Assembly (NCBI GenBank): GCA_028752905.1
Contig: JAQNBH010000012.1
Span: 23,707,816-23,771,815, forward strand
Direction of reading: 5' to 3'
Source: Cladorhizidae sp. MBARI D1340-BT2
Taxonomy: Eukaryota; Porifera; Demospongiae; Poecilosclerida; Cladorhizidae
Length of the DNA: 64,000 bases
The translations under genes were made by a program, and so were the position numbers. The number at the start of each line of letters is the position of its first letter. Position 1 is the stretch's first letter. This document shows positions 10,287 through 22,318 of the stretch, piece after piece. The notes beneath the pieces are model-generated. The model saw nothing but the letters and a program-made list of their open reading frames with translations. It was not told where the DNA came from and searched no databases.

Positions 10287-13200
10287 CATTGCTTTGGCAG
10301 TGACCCAGCCATGCTAAAAAAAGTTGGCACTATGGTTGACAAATACCTCACTTGGTCCATCTAGTAATCAGAAAATATAAGAGAAGGACCCCTTACCAAC
10401 AGACACATAACCATGATGTCAAGAAGCCGGGACCAGCCAAGTGTCCTAAAGAGGAAGTATACCTTTGCTGTCCCACCTGCCATCACTCACATGACTACCT
10501 GGTACAGGGCTTACTGAATGGCAAGGATGCAACCACACAGCAGCTTCACACTCTGTGGTTTCCAAGACTGCACTTCTGGAAGGCTCTTTGGAGGGAGAGA
10601 AGCTATCCTTAGTAAGGGTGACTGGTCCACTCAAGGAATTTGACTTAGCAAACATAAACATTGACATAGGTGGGAGTTGCAAAACTACAAGGAGCTATGG
10701 CTGATGGCATCACTGCTGATATTCTACTGGGGCAAAATGTTCCCTTCCTAACCACTTACTTGAGCCATTAGTGAAAGAGATACTGATGATTTAAACACAA
10801 GCTATGTTGGTGCAGACAAGACAAGCTGCAGAGCAAGAGCAACAACACTTGCAGGCTGATGAGATAGCTACAGTGAACTTCAGGAGAAATACTCACACCG
10901 TGGGAGGAGTTAGTTGGAAATGACAGCGATATTTTGGTTAATCTGGATCAGAAACCCAGATAAAGCAAATGACAAAATTGAAAAGATGCCGGGGGGGGGG
11001 GGGGGGGGGCATTTTTTAAAACTTGTGGTTACCACTTTATAGCTCCATAGATTCTGCAAACTTCATGGTATGGACTTGATATAGAGCTCAAAAGAAAGGT
11101 CTCTCTGTGTGCTCTCTTTTGATACTAAAGTATTTTTCATGGGTATAACTATAGCCAAGTTACTGGAGTGGAGGGAACTTCAAAACCTGAATGCCCGCAT
11201 AAATTTCCAGATTCCAAAGTGTTAAAGAGTTGCGACATTGGCTAGAGCTCTAATCTATTCAACGAGTGTTTTCATTAGGCGCTAAAATGTAAGTACATGG
11301 TCAAGCGGTGGGTGGAAAATGAGTTTTATGGATTATTAAAGAAATTAATTCTCCACCCGCCGCTTGACCACATACTTACATTTTAGCGCCTAATGAAAAC
11401 ACTCATTGAATAGAGTAGGGCTTCCTCTAGCCACTGGTGCTAATTTCAACTCTCTAGCACTTGGCTATCTGGATATATTTATGCTGCAAAATCAGTGATT
11501 CAGGTTTTTGAGGTTCCCTCCACTTGTAGCTCCAGTAACTTGGCTATAGTTATAATTTTAGTATCAACAGAGAGCATAAAGAGAGACCTATCTTTTGAGC
11601 TATATATCAAATCCATACCATGAAGTTTACGGAATCTATGTAGTTATAAAGTGGTAAACACAAGAAGAAAAAAAGGGGTGGAAATACATGTGGGCCACTC
11701 TCCCCCCAAAAATGCAACTGCCACCCATTTGGCTTTGTCTCTATCCCATCTGTCATTCCTGAGATGAACACATCCCCTAAATTAGATGAGAACACGCCCT
11801 CTCAACCAGATAAGAATGCACCCACTCGACCAGATGAGAATACACCTCTCAACCAGAGGATAGCGCATACTCTCAAATATATGACAACACACACTCTCAA
11901 CCAGATGAGAACACAACCTCTAAAATAGTTAGTAAACAAGTCTGTGTCTGTTGCCCAGACTTTAGTGCTGGGCTACAGAACTCATTGCACAAAGAGTGAG
12001 AATCGCTGAACCAGGAGAACTCTGATTAGTTTTGTGAGGTTGGATTGTTATTTAGATGACGACACGACAAGTTACACAATGAAATGCACCACCCAGTGTT
12101 GCCAGGCAACAGACAACAGCAAGCCATAGCTCACACACTCCACATGACCGGTCACCTCAGGTACAACAAAGCCAGACACCGACTGTTGGCCCACTTTTAC
12201 TGGCCAGGCCTCAGCCGGGATGTGAATCAAGCCTGTGAATCCTGTGCTAAATGCTTGTGAATCCTGCGCTAAATGCGGTAGACGTCCACAGACCCTGTCT
12301 CTACTAATCTCTATGCCAATTAACACAGAAGTACTGACAAGGGTAGCTTTTGATATAGTTGACCTTTTGCCTCACCCGAGAGCCAGCAACAAGATCTGTT
12401 AACATCCATGGATTTTGCCAGATGATGATGCCACACTGCTCAGGAAAGCTGTTGCTGAAACTCTTTCTTCTGCTTTGATGGACATATTCTCTCCCCCAGG
12501 AATCAAGCTAAACTACTGACAGATCAGGGCATTAATTTTGTGTCATTCTTGTGACAATATCAGAAACTAGGCTTTCACCACATCAAAGCAAGTCCATACC
12601 TGCATCAGACGAACAGTACGTTAAAATGGTTTCATGCCACATTGAAACAAATTATTAAATAGGTCAGTAAAGACACCACTGATGTTCAATGGTGAACAAC
12701 TATGAGGGAGAACCTGGAACAGATAGAGTACATAACACCAGTTACATACAGAGTGCACATGCATGACAGAAAGAAAAGTCATAGAGCTATTCATGTCAAC
12801 ATGATGAAGTCCTGGCACAGTCCAGTGGCATCTGTATTTTCTATCACCTTAACAGATGAAGAAACTCTGCAGGGACTTCTCTTACAAACCCTGGGAATCA
12901 GATTCAAAACCTCTCATGGGACCAAACTTAAATGATGGACAGACTTCACAGCTCCAATGCTTGATGAATACTTCCCCAACAGTCTTCACAAATATCTCTG
13001 GGGAAACAACGGCAGTGGAACATGCCATTGATAGCAAGCAAGCCCAGCCCAACAGGATTCCGCCAAGGCAAGTCCCCAAGAGTTATGAAGATGGTATTCA
13101 CAAGGAAATCCAGACATTGTTGGAACATAATATTATGGAACTATCTAAGACCCCTCGTCATTTCCAATCCTAAGGATGAGGAAGGACGAAATGGTAAGGA

Positions 13201-13352
13201 TGTGCATTGATTAGAGCCAATTGAATGCACTGACACAAGCCGACCAACAGCTAGACAAAGTATTGTTCGCAGATCAGAAGAGACAATTTCCACACACTCT
13301 CCTGCTAAACTACTCTATACTCCTTTTAAGGAAGGGGTGGGGGCAGAGGCCC
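10287..13352 (+). pseudogene. Ty3/gypsy-like (Gmr1-type order) retroelement remnant B
   Basis: Order on the + strand: gag/nucleocapsid-like KKPGPAKC and Cys/His cluster (10352-10500), protease remnant, linker (about 10800-10980), integrase zinc-binding domain (about 12080-12250; TGHLRYNKARHRLLAHFYWP), integrase core start (VAFDIVD, about 12337), a post-integrase VHMHDRKK...HVNMMKSWH block (about 12750-12820), then the N-terminal edge of a reverse transcriptase (AVEHAID, IHKEIQTLLEHNI; 13000-13150). It ends at a purine tract, AAGGAAGGGGTGGGGGCAGA. Integrase before RT is the order of Gmr1-like elements. Frameshifts, stops and loss of most RT make it inactive. Confidence 0.65.
10986..11712. mobile_element. 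Foldback element with ~300-bp arms and a 19-20 nt poly-G
   Basis: Arms 11033-11324 and about 11351-11655 are inverted copies of block e (TCATGGTATGGACTTGATAT... and CATTTTAGCGCCTAATGAAA). The left end has an uninterrupted poly-G run (about 10990-11009), the right end CTCCCCCC. It interrupts the retroelement linker at the same place (GATGC...GCTTTGTCTC) where copy F carries another insertion (46447-46819). Confidence 0.7.
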
Positions 13353-13640
13353 ATAGCCTGCACAATCAACAATTTGCACTCACCCACATGTTAATGTGTG
13401 AAACCTCTCACCACACACACTAACGACTTGTATTTGATTGGTTATTTGTAATAACATTATTTATTTAAATGTAATGAAATGTGTTGCCAGTGAGTATAAA
13501 TGTGTTGCCTTGTTTCTCACCCTGATGAAGACCGAGCATTGAGGTAGAAACAGGCAAAAACATAACAATATACTCATTAAAAAATAAATCTAATGATGAA
13601 AGTTAACACTCAAGTAAAATGGATGTTGCCACTTCTCCTT
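13353..13640 (+). repeat. LTR-like sequence B with two minisatellite-type units
   Basis: Follows the purine tract. It begins TAGCCTGCACAATCAAC, then CACATGTTAATGTGTG and CTCTCACC. It carries two 21-bp-like units in minus orientation (TGTTGCCAGTGAGTATAAAT, 13487-13520), then TTTCTCACCCTGATGAAG and GAAACAGG. I interpret it as the promoter side of an LTR or solo-LTR fragment. Clear TG...CA ends and target duplication are not visible. Confidence 0.45.
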
Positions 13641-13785
13641 CCATTGATTGCTGGAAGCTACTCCCATTGTAAAATCTCCACGAAGACGTGAGGAAGCCAC
13701 AAAGTTCATAACATAGCAATCCCAATGATAAGTTGGTTTAATCTAGCTAGCTAAATTTGGTGAGTACAGTGAAGTTGTTCTTCAG

Positions 13786-14043
13786 ATGCCTCTAGAGTTG
13801 CTAGTCTGCACATGCGTCACCTTAATGGCATCTTTCTTACTGCTGTAAGTAAAGCAGAAGATGCCATGACTCAATTTCTGTACTCCATTGTTAACTTTAC
13901 AGAGCAATGTGGAGGGGGAAGGACAAGTGAAGAGCAAGCACGAGGAAAAGAGATTGAAAAGTTATGCTAATTACAGGCCAGAACATTTCACATGTGCCAG
14001 GAGAAATGGAGCTGGTCTGAAGACTTTGGAGGACTTTTCATGA
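13786..14043 (+). CDS. Conserved two-exon cassette, copy B
   Basis: Exons 13786-13844 and 13903-14043 have the same TTCTTCAG, GCT|GTAAGT and TTTACAG splice signals and 58-bp intron as copy A. The second exon keeps SKHEEKRLKSYANYRPEH and ends early after GLKTLEDFS because of the shared insertion. Only about 350 bp separate its stop from the stop of the converging DD2 gene. Function unknown. Confidence 0.4.
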
Positions 14044-14393
14044 ATACCTAACAGAACATCACATAACCACACTAGCTTTGAAGTCACATGTTCTAGCCTA
14101 TATAGAGTTTTTTCTGTCCTGATGAGTTTATGCCAAGTATTGAACCTGTGAATGCACATATTTTAAGAGGCTGTATCTATAATGACTTCAATACAAATTA
14201 CGCACTTGCAATGAAGCATTTATGCACTCGAATCGTGCGAATATGGTTGAGCAATTCCAAAAGTGTTCAAGATTGTTCTACCTTATGTAATATCTAGATA
14301 TACAAGATCTATGTTTATATGGCAAAAATAAATATACTTGTAAAAAAGAAGATAAACAAGACTGTCCCCATGTAGACTAAGGGTGATCACCCT

Positions 14394-15512
14394 TTACCAC
14401 TTAAAATATACACACCAACACAACCAGCTAGACCAACCTTTGCTGTTTAAGATGGAAATAATCTCGTCATCACATCCCCAAATATTCTTTTCAACACATA
14501 CTCGAAGAAGATTCCTGTAAGTCTTTGGATAACCAGCTTTAGATCTCCAACACTCCAGAACAGCCCACCTGTAAATAGTGTGCATCTATAAAACCACATC
14601 CACAATTCACACATTTAACATTGTAGTACCTTTGTAGATCAGGACTGTATGTGGTGATTATGTGCTGCACGTCTGACCAGTTCAGTCCTAGCAGATATGC
14701 CTTAGGTACATACAGTCTTCCAGAAATTCGACCTAGGTCCACATCTGACATTATCACATCATCTAGGTAACCACGGTTGCACTCTGGAACTTTGGCCAGC
14801 TGTTCGTCGTATTTCTACAATAATAACTAAAATAACAACAGAAACAACTAATATAGCATGAAGATCATGGCACATTTTAGTTGCTGGGAAGAGTAGGGAG
14901 AGTGTCGAGCCTGGAATTTTTCATAGCTATCCTTACTACATGGACCCAGTAGCCTGATTTTTGGTTAGATGAAGTTTATTAAGATAAGTCTTCGAAATAG
15001 ATAAGTAACACTAACCTGGCTAGGCTCAGGTGAAACACAATTGAAGGACTTGAACTGACTTTAGCAGGTTTTAGAGCAACTTTGACATATTCAAAGAGTA
15101 AAATCTTAGGAATGTATTATACATGTTGTCTACTTAATTGCCAAGTTCACTGCAATTGTCAATCAACAAACATCAGTTAAAACAAATTGTCAATGCATAC
15201 AATATACCTATTATGACACAATATATATATATTTTATCTTTGTGGTGTAGGTGTGAGGTGGGGCAATCCCTGATCCCCTGACTCCCTGAGAAGCCCTGAT
15301 AGATGGTTTTGCTAACCTGTGCCTTGATGATGTTTGAGAATACAGTGATGGCAGCTGCTTCTTCATCAGTTCTTTCAGTAATATCTGCAGCAACAACAGC
15401 TAGTCAATGAGTGGATTATTTGTGTGAGTGCATCAATGGAAGTTTTTATTACACTGCTACTAAACATACCAAGCATGTGTATATCCACAAGTGAACCATA
15501 AACTCTGGTTGT
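14394..15512 (-). CDS. Death-domain gene DD2
   Basis: Exons, 5' to 3': 15470-15512, 15317-15384 (68 nt), 15016-15054 (39 nt, optional), 14630-14814 (185 nt) and 14394-14568. The phases are as in DD1. The 68-nt exon encodes TERTDEEAAAITVFSNIIKAQ-like residues. The Death domain reads VDLGRISGRLY, AYLLGLNWSDVQHI, then WRSKAGYPKTYRNLLRVC. The last helix differs from its paralogues (KNIWGCDDEIISILN). No stop or frameshift is visible in the domain exons. It lies directly downstream of the short + strand cassette. Confidence 0.6.
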
Positions 15513-16466
15513 CTATCACCACTTCTAACCAAACCAGCAAGAAAACCAAAGCTTAACAACAACTAAGCTCTTACTAAACAAATATTGCACACACATTGAA
15601 TCTTCTACCATGTAAATGAATGCTTTGCATTTTTATTAGACAGGAGCAGAAAGCTATACTTCTGTTACATGAGCCACATGAAGATGGAGTAACTCTCATA
15701 AGCCAGACAAAGAAGGAGCTAATCTCATGAGTAACTCTAAGAAAGAACAGGATTCCTGAGCCACACCAAGTAAGAAGAGCAGGTAGTGTTTGCTGGAAGG
15801 TATAGGTGCCTGTGCAGCTTTCCTCAAAATAAGCACTTCAATAAACAGTAATCAGCCGGAAAGAGAATATTCAAGTTGGCAGTTGCGATTTTAAGCATTT
15901 GTATTGAAGTGGAAGTTGTACACCTCTGCAAGCAAAACTTATGTGTAGTCCTAGCCCTGGCATTACACTCACACAGCCTCATTCCCAACATCACACATGC
16001 ACACATCCATAATCAAAATACCAAACAACTCACACTCAGCTAGCCCAACCCCCAGAGCCAGTCCCAGATAACTAGACACACAAACATGCCTACACTGGAC
16101 ATCCCCATACTCCTAGGCTGACACTATAATGCCACACATGTCCTTCACTCTCCACAATAGACAGACCCAAACAAGAACAGCAGCACAGAAAACAAGAAAT
16201 TTTTTTTAAGCAGAGCAGACCAATCAACACCAGTCAACACATAGCAACATAACATTCTAAACTAAGAGGCATGACTAATTAACTCTGCTAAGTTTTAATT
16301 AAACAAAAAGTAGATTATTTTCTCAGCTTATTTTCTCAGCTTATTATTTTTTTTTGTCTTCTCTGCTAGTCCCCGGTCATCCACATCACCACATTATATC
16401 TCTGTCAATCACACCATTCACCATTACACATGGACCAATCACAGAAGTGCATGACATGCTTAACCT

Positions 16467-16498
<32 letters not shown>

Positions 16499-16954
16499 CA
16501 CCATCAGGCAAGCAGCACCTCATTCTTACTGATGAAGATACCTATGTGTCAAAGGCTGTGTAATGAGAATTTATTGATCCCTGTATCAAGTTAGTGTCTG
16601 CTATTATTATACAGAGAGAAAGTAAAACAATAAGCTCCCTGGTATGGCCAAGAGCTACACTCCTGCTAGAAGTAGTCTCTCCCTGAGGACCTGATGGGTC
16701 CCCAGAGAGTGGGTGCTCCATACAGTGAGTGAGAAAGAGGAAGAGTTTGGTCTTGCTATCATCAATGACAAAAGTGGCTTCATCCATCTCTTAACATCTC
16801 TTACTTCTGACATGAAGGGGAAAAGCACATCTCCAGCATCAGCACCTACAACACTGACTTACCACATGCACACACTATAGCACCAAGTACAACTACACAT
16901 TAGATAGCTTCATACTCACACAGGAAGGATACTTCACACCAGCTGGCCTCCACC
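15513..16954. repeat. Duplicated segment S, copy B
   Basis: Contains a minus-strand open stretch 15824-16006 (conserved in copy D at 31266-31649), an AT microsatellite (about 16471-16498), CATTCTTACTGATGAAGATAC, and a + strand coding-like frame from ATG 16644 to TAG 16880. That frame is interrupted once by TGA at 16692; after it come WVPREWVLHTVSEKEEEFG and INDKSGFIHLLTSLTSDM. A donor-like CATACA|GTGAGTGAG lies inside. No family is recognised. Confidence 0.4.
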
Positions 16955-17715
16955 ACACCCACTCATAGACACACCACCCCACCACCACAACTAATATACA
17001 CACCAATCCCACCAACCCAACTTATAAACACTCCACCATAACCACAACCAAACTCACACACCCACCACCCAACCCATACCCCTTTACCCACCAACTCAAT
17101 CATATGCACACTAACCACACCACATCAACTTATTCACACACTACCCACATTAGTTCAACATCATCTACCCACACATTCTTCTACAATTAGTCCATCCCCA
17201 CCCATCGTAAGTCAACCAAAATATAGACCCCATGCACAACCCAACCCAACCCAAACTCATACACCATCCTAAACCAGCAACTCATATACGCACACCCCAC
17301 CATACCCACACCACTCCCACCACCCCAACTCAAACATACATCACTTCACCACCCTATCCCATAAACACACCACCCCCACCAACCCAACCAAATGACACTC
17401 ACACCCTCAACCCACACAAACACACCACTACCCCACTTCACTTATCCCACAACACCAACCCACACACACCAAGCCCACAAACACCACCTCATACACACAC
17501 ACCATGCCGACAATACCACCTCTTGCACACACCTCTCCCACTACCAAACTCATACACACACCACACAACTCACCACCCTCTACCCACCAACTAAATCATG
17601 CACACACTAACCCCCACCAACATAACTCACATACACATTACTCCCATTAGTTCCAACACAAAAACATTCTTTATTTAGCACCCTCCCTCAGACATTCTCC
17701 TGCACTTAGTGCCCA
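16955..17715. repeat. CA-rich low-complexity block, copy B
   Basis: Long C/A-rich tract (CCACCACCCAACCCATACCC-like). It includes ACTCATACACCATCCTAAAC, which is the intact, unfilled version of the BEL/Pao insertion site at 37344/43834. The 120-codon frame here is rich in His, Pro and Thr and is a composition artefact. Confidence 0.8.
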
Positions 17716-18455
17716 ATCCTCCCTCCCTTCCCTCCTCTCCCAAAACACAGGTAGACCACTCCCTCGAGGTTTCATATAACTCAGGAGATCCAGGCGGAAG
17801 GAGTGGTACCCTTTGCTTCTGTCCCCCAGCCCCATCTCAAAATGAACAGTGTTTGTATAGATACACAGTGTCGCACATGGATAGCCACACCCACTAATAT
17901 TAAACATGGCTGAAATATTATGCCAGATTAAATTGTCAGCTTTTTTATAATCTTGTGAAAGCGATACTTATAAATCACCAAAAAATCCAGTCCTATTCCT
18001 ATAGCCAGCCTTGGATTTGGGAATGGGACTGCCAGGACATGTAGAAGCTGGTGTGTGACCTGAAAAATAGTACTAATTAAAGGTTTTCTCGCCATCACTG
18101 CCACTACCAGGATGATCATCTGAACCAAAAGCACTAACACAGTCAAAATAATATGTATTAGCAATATAGCTAGTACTTCGTTGATCTTATGACTCATTTA
18201 CTCCAGTGTATGAAAAAATGCTTACCTCAAATATTTATGCTAAATAAAATAAAAAACAATCCTGTAAGCTCAATTTCTTCTGACGCATCATTTGTATGCT
18301 CTGTATTTTCTATCAGCCATCGCGAGTAACTAGCAACCTTTCCATTCTGGCAGCTGCGATATGAAAGTTGACTCGTACCGATGACTTATCTTTCTTAATT
18401 TTTTTTGCCAACGATTCAACTGAATGCTTTAGCCTTCAGGGACATGGAGACAATG
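17716..18455. repeat. Duplicated block b, copy C
   Basis: CTCGAGGTTTC subtype. Minus-strand frames at 17671-17907 (FRLDLLSYMKPRGSGLPVFW) and 17928-18197 are conserved in copies D and F. They could be exonic or merely recent duplicates. The block ends with AGGGACATGGAGACAATGC before the array. Confidence 0.55.
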
Positions 18456-18456
18456 C

Positions 18457-18980
18457 AACACATTTATACTCACTGGCAACACATTTATACTCACTGGCAA
18501 CACATTTACACTCACTGGCAACACATTTATACTCACTGGTAACACATTTATACTCTGGCAACACATTTATGCTCACTGGCAACACATTTATGCTCACTGG
18601 CAACACATTTATGCTCACTGGCAACACATTTATGCTCACTGGCAACACATTTATACTGACTGGCAACACATTTATGCTCACTGGCAACACATTTATGCTC
18701 ACTGGCAACACATTTATGCTCACTGGCAACACATTTATACTCACTGGCAACACATTTATACTCACTGACAACACATTTATACTCACTGGCTACACATTTA
18801 TGCTCACTGGCAACACATTTATGCTCACTGGCAACACATTTATGCTCACTGGCAACACATTTATACTCACTGGCAACACATTTATGCTCACTGGCTACAC
18901 ATTTATGCTCACTGGCAACACATTTATACTCACTGGCAACACATTTATACTCACTGGCAACACATTTATACTCTCTGGTG
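18457..18980. repeat. 21-bp minisatellite array C (about 25 units)
   Basis: Same unit family, dominated by the TTTATGCTCACTGGC variant that is rare in other arrays; this suggests local homogenisation. It ends GGTGACGTGTGTCACATGAA, followed by a short flank (18981-19159) with GATCTTAAGAGTTGAGATTC. Confidence 0.95.
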
Positions 18981-19159
18981 ACGTGTGTCACATGAATGTG
19001 ATTCATGATCTGTCAGACAGTGCCTGGTGTAGTTCATACCCTGATCTTAAGAGTTGAGATTCAGCAGTCGGGCAGCTGCAGGCGTGCATCAGTGTTGCTG
19101 CGCTTATACACTCTAGCATTCAATCAAGTCATGAATCACACGCATTTACCCAAGCCTAA

Positions 19160-19619
19160 AGGCTGGTTCACAATATACTGCTAGGCCTTCGCGTCGCATA
19201 GAGTCGCATCACTTCTAGCTGTTCACAACAACGGAGTCTACGCTCGAACAAACTTGAACTTTCACCCAACTGGTACCCCACCCATTAATTAACAGATGCT
19301 AGCGCCCATGTCATTCGCACATCCAATATACAGGGAAAGTTATTACTGCTTCGATAAGCTTTTCATCGTCCATTCAGGTTTGAAATCACCAGGTTTTACT
19401 GAAAAATCAAAATAAAGAACACCAGAATGACAAAAAAACTCAAATAAACGCACACCAGAATGATACAATGACAGGTCACAACGCCACTCGAATAGAACTC
19501 AATTCTATTCAAGTGGTTCGACGTGGTGCAATGTGACACGATTTTGTATTCACAATATTTTTTAAAAACAACGCATTGCGTCGCATCGCTTAAAGTGTTT
19601 TGCATATTGTGAATCAGCC
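19160..19619 (+). mobile_element. MITE family 1, copy C (intact, 460 bp)
   Basis: Ends AGGCTGGTTCACAATATA and ATATTGTGAATCAGCCT form terminal inverted repeats. Internal GCGTCGCAT repeats occur near both ends, and a perfect 8-bp-stem hairpin (GAATAGAA/TTCTATTC) lies at about 19491. There is no ORF of note. TAA occurs at both flanks, but a target duplication is not certain, so the superfamily is open (PIF/Harbinger or similar). Confidence 0.75.
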
Positions 19620-20200
19620 TAAGGGGTACTTTAGGTCAGATTTAAATTGTCCTTTTTTATCTCGCCCAACTATGCTTCAACATACTGGAAAGGTGGATTC
19701 CAAGTTACAGAAGATTTGGATTCTCTATTCTGGACTTACAGAGGATTTTGCAAATACCATTTCATTGATATAATGTCATATTATCCACCGGGAAGGCGAT
19801 CAAGAAGCCTATTCAGGGGGGACAATGGCATTTTTTTATTTTAACTTATGGTTACCATTTTAGAGCTCCATAGATTCAGTAAACTTCATGGTATGGACTT
19901 GATATATAGCTAAAAAGATAGATCGCTCTGTGTGCTCTCTTTTGATACTAAAATATTTTTCATCGTTATAACTATAGGCAAGTTACTAGAACTAAAGTGG
20001 AGGGAACCTAAAAAATCTGAATGCCTGAATTGGCCACATAAATATCTCCAGATTACAAAGTGCTAGAGAATTGAAATTAGCACCAGTGTCTAGAGGAAGC
20101 TCTACTCTATCCAATGAGTGTTTTCATTAGGCGTTAAAATGTAGGTACGGGGTCAAGTACGCGGGTGGAAAATGAGTCTAAAAAAATATTTAACAACAAT
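19620..20200. repeat. Duplicated block e, copy C
   Basis: Same as 1664-2249: GTACTTTAGGTCAGATTTAA, TCAACATACTGGAAAGGTGG, AGGCGATCAAGAAGCC, then the foldback-arm half. No gene is recognised. Confidence 0.55.
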
Positions 20201-20204
20201 TTAA

Positions 20205-20554
20205 CAACAATTGTGTAGCTGGTTGAAACAGCCCAGAAGAAGCTGGTAAAATATTTGCTGTGCATGTTTAGAGGATGCTTCTACACACATTGCTTTGGCA
20301 GTGAGGAACTAAGACACAGCCACACTCAAAAAAGTTGGCACTATGGTTGACAAATACCTCACTTGGTCCATCTAGTGCTCAGAAAATATAAGAGAAGGAC
20401 CCCTTACCAACAGACACATAACCATGATGTCAAGAAGCCGGGACCAGCCAAGTGTCCTAAAGAGGAAGTATACCTTTGCTGTCCCACCTGCCATCTCCAC
20501 GATGTAAAATATCCACGAAGATGTGAGGAAGTCATAAAGTTCATAACGTAACAA
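20205..20554 (+). pseudogene. Ty3/gypsy-like gag-to-protease fragment, copy C
   Basis: Same truncated fragment as copy A: GAGGATGCTTCTACACAC, then KKPGPAKCPKEEVYLCC and CPTCHLHD, joining GATGTAAAATATCCACGAAG. The shared breakpoint with copy A shows both descend from one truncated ancestor by duplication. Confidence 0.6.
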
Positions 20555-20620
20555 TCCCCATGATAAGTTAGCTTATTCTAGTTAGCTAAATTTGGTGAGC
20601 ACAGTGAAGTTGTTCTTCAG

Positions 20621-20947
20621 ATGCCTCTAAATTTCCTAGTCTGCACATGCGTCCCCTTAATGGCATCTTTCTTACTGCTGTAAGTAAAGCAGAAGAGGCC
20701 ATGACTCAATTTCTGTACGCCATTGTTAACTTTACAGAGCAATGTGGAGGGGGAAGGACAAGGGAAGAGCAAGCACGAGGAAAAGGGATTGAAAAGTTAT
20801 GCTAATTACAGGCCAGAACATATCACATGTGTCAGGAGAAATGGAGCTGGACTGAAGACATTGGATGAATACCTAACAGAACATCACATGACCACAATAG
20901 CTTTGAAGTCACATGTTCTAGCCTATATTGAGTGTTTTCTGTCCTGA
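20621..20947 (+). CDS. Conserved two-exon cassette, copy C (longest frame)
   Basis: Exons 20621-20679 and 20738-20947, same splice sites. This copy lacks the ~10-bp insertion found in the other four, so the second exon reads 69 residues: KSKHEEKGLKSYANYRPEH, CVRRNGAGLKTLDEYLTEHH and KSHVLAYIECFLS, then stop. It is probably closest to the ancestral gene. No known domain is recognised, and there is no signal peptide or transmembrane segment. Confidence 0.45.
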
Positions 20948-21187
20948 TTTATGCCGAGTATTTAACCTGTGAATGCACATATTTTAAGAGACTGTGTCTA
21001 TAATTACAAATTACGCACTTGCAAAGAAGCATTTACGCATTTGAATCGTGTGAATATGGTTGACCAGTTCCAAAAGTGTTCAGGATTGTTCTACCTTATG
21101 TAATATCTAGATATACAAGAACTATATTTACTTGTAAAAAAGAAGATAAACAAGACTATACCCATGTAGACTAAGGGTGACCACCCT

Positions 21188-22318
21188 TTACCACTTAAAA
21201 TATACACACCAACACAACCAGCTAGACCAACCTTTGCTGCTTAAGATGGAAATAATGTCTTCAGCAGATTCCTCCAAATCTCCCTCCACACATACTCGAA
21301 GAAGATTCCTGTAAGTCTTTGGATAACCAGCTGTAGATCCCCAATGCTCCAGAACAGCCCACCTTGTAAATAGTGTGCATCTATAAATCCACATCCACAA
21401 TTCACACATTTAGCATTGTACCTTTGTAGATCAGGACTTTCCCTGTATGTGGTCATTATGTGCTGCACGTCAGACAAGTTCAGTCCAAGCAGATATGCCT
21501 TATGTACATACAGTCTTGCTGAAATTCGACCTAGGTCCACACCTGACATTATCTTATCATCTAAGTAACCATGGTTGCACTTGGGAACTTTGGCCAGCAG
21601 TTTGTCGTATTTCTACAATAATAACTAAAATAACAACAGAAACAACTAATTTAGCATGAAGATCATGGCTTCATAGAGACATTTTAGTTGCCAGGAAGAG
21701 TGGGGATGAGTGTCGAGCCTGGAATTGTTCATAGCCATCCTTACTACATGGACCCATTAGCCAGATTTTTGGTTAGACAAAGTTTATTAAGATAAGTCTT
21801 CGAAATAGATAAGTAACACTAACCTGGCTAGGCTCAGGTGAATCACAATTGAAGGACTTGAGCTGACTTTGAACAGCAGGTTTATTGCAATTTTGACATA
21901 TTCAAAGAGTAAAATCTTAGGAATGTATTATACATGTTGTCTACTTAATTGCCAAGTTCATTAACTGCAATTGTCAATTAACTAACATTAGCTGCAAAAA
22001 AAATTGTGAATGCATATCATATACTTATTATGACACCTTAATCCTTGTAGTGTAGGTGGGAGGTGGGGTAATCCCTGATCCCCTGACTCCCTGAGAAGCC
22101 CTGATAGATGGTTTTGCTAACCTGTGCCTTGATGATGTTTGAGAATACAGTGATGGCAGCTGCTTCTTCATTAGTTCTTCCAGTAACATCTGCAGCAACA
22201 ACAGCTAGTCAATGAGTGAAGTATTTGTGTGAGTGCATCAATGGAAGGGTTTATTTATACTACTACTAAACATACCAAGCAAGTGTATATCCACAAGTGA
22301 ACCATAAACTCTGGTTGT
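21188..22318 (-). CDS. Death-domain gene DD3
   Basis: Exons, 5' to 3': 22276-22318, 22122-22189, 21824-21862 (optional), 21422-21612 (191 nt) and 21188-21362. The final acceptor is TTTACAAG instead of TTTACAG, still an AG. The domain reads VDLGRISARLY, AYLLGLNLSDVQHI, YRESPDLQR, then WGSTAGYPKTYRNLLRVC and GDLEESAEDIISIL. It is the cleanest match to Death-domain helices 2-6 in the window, with no frame defects seen. Confidence 0.65.
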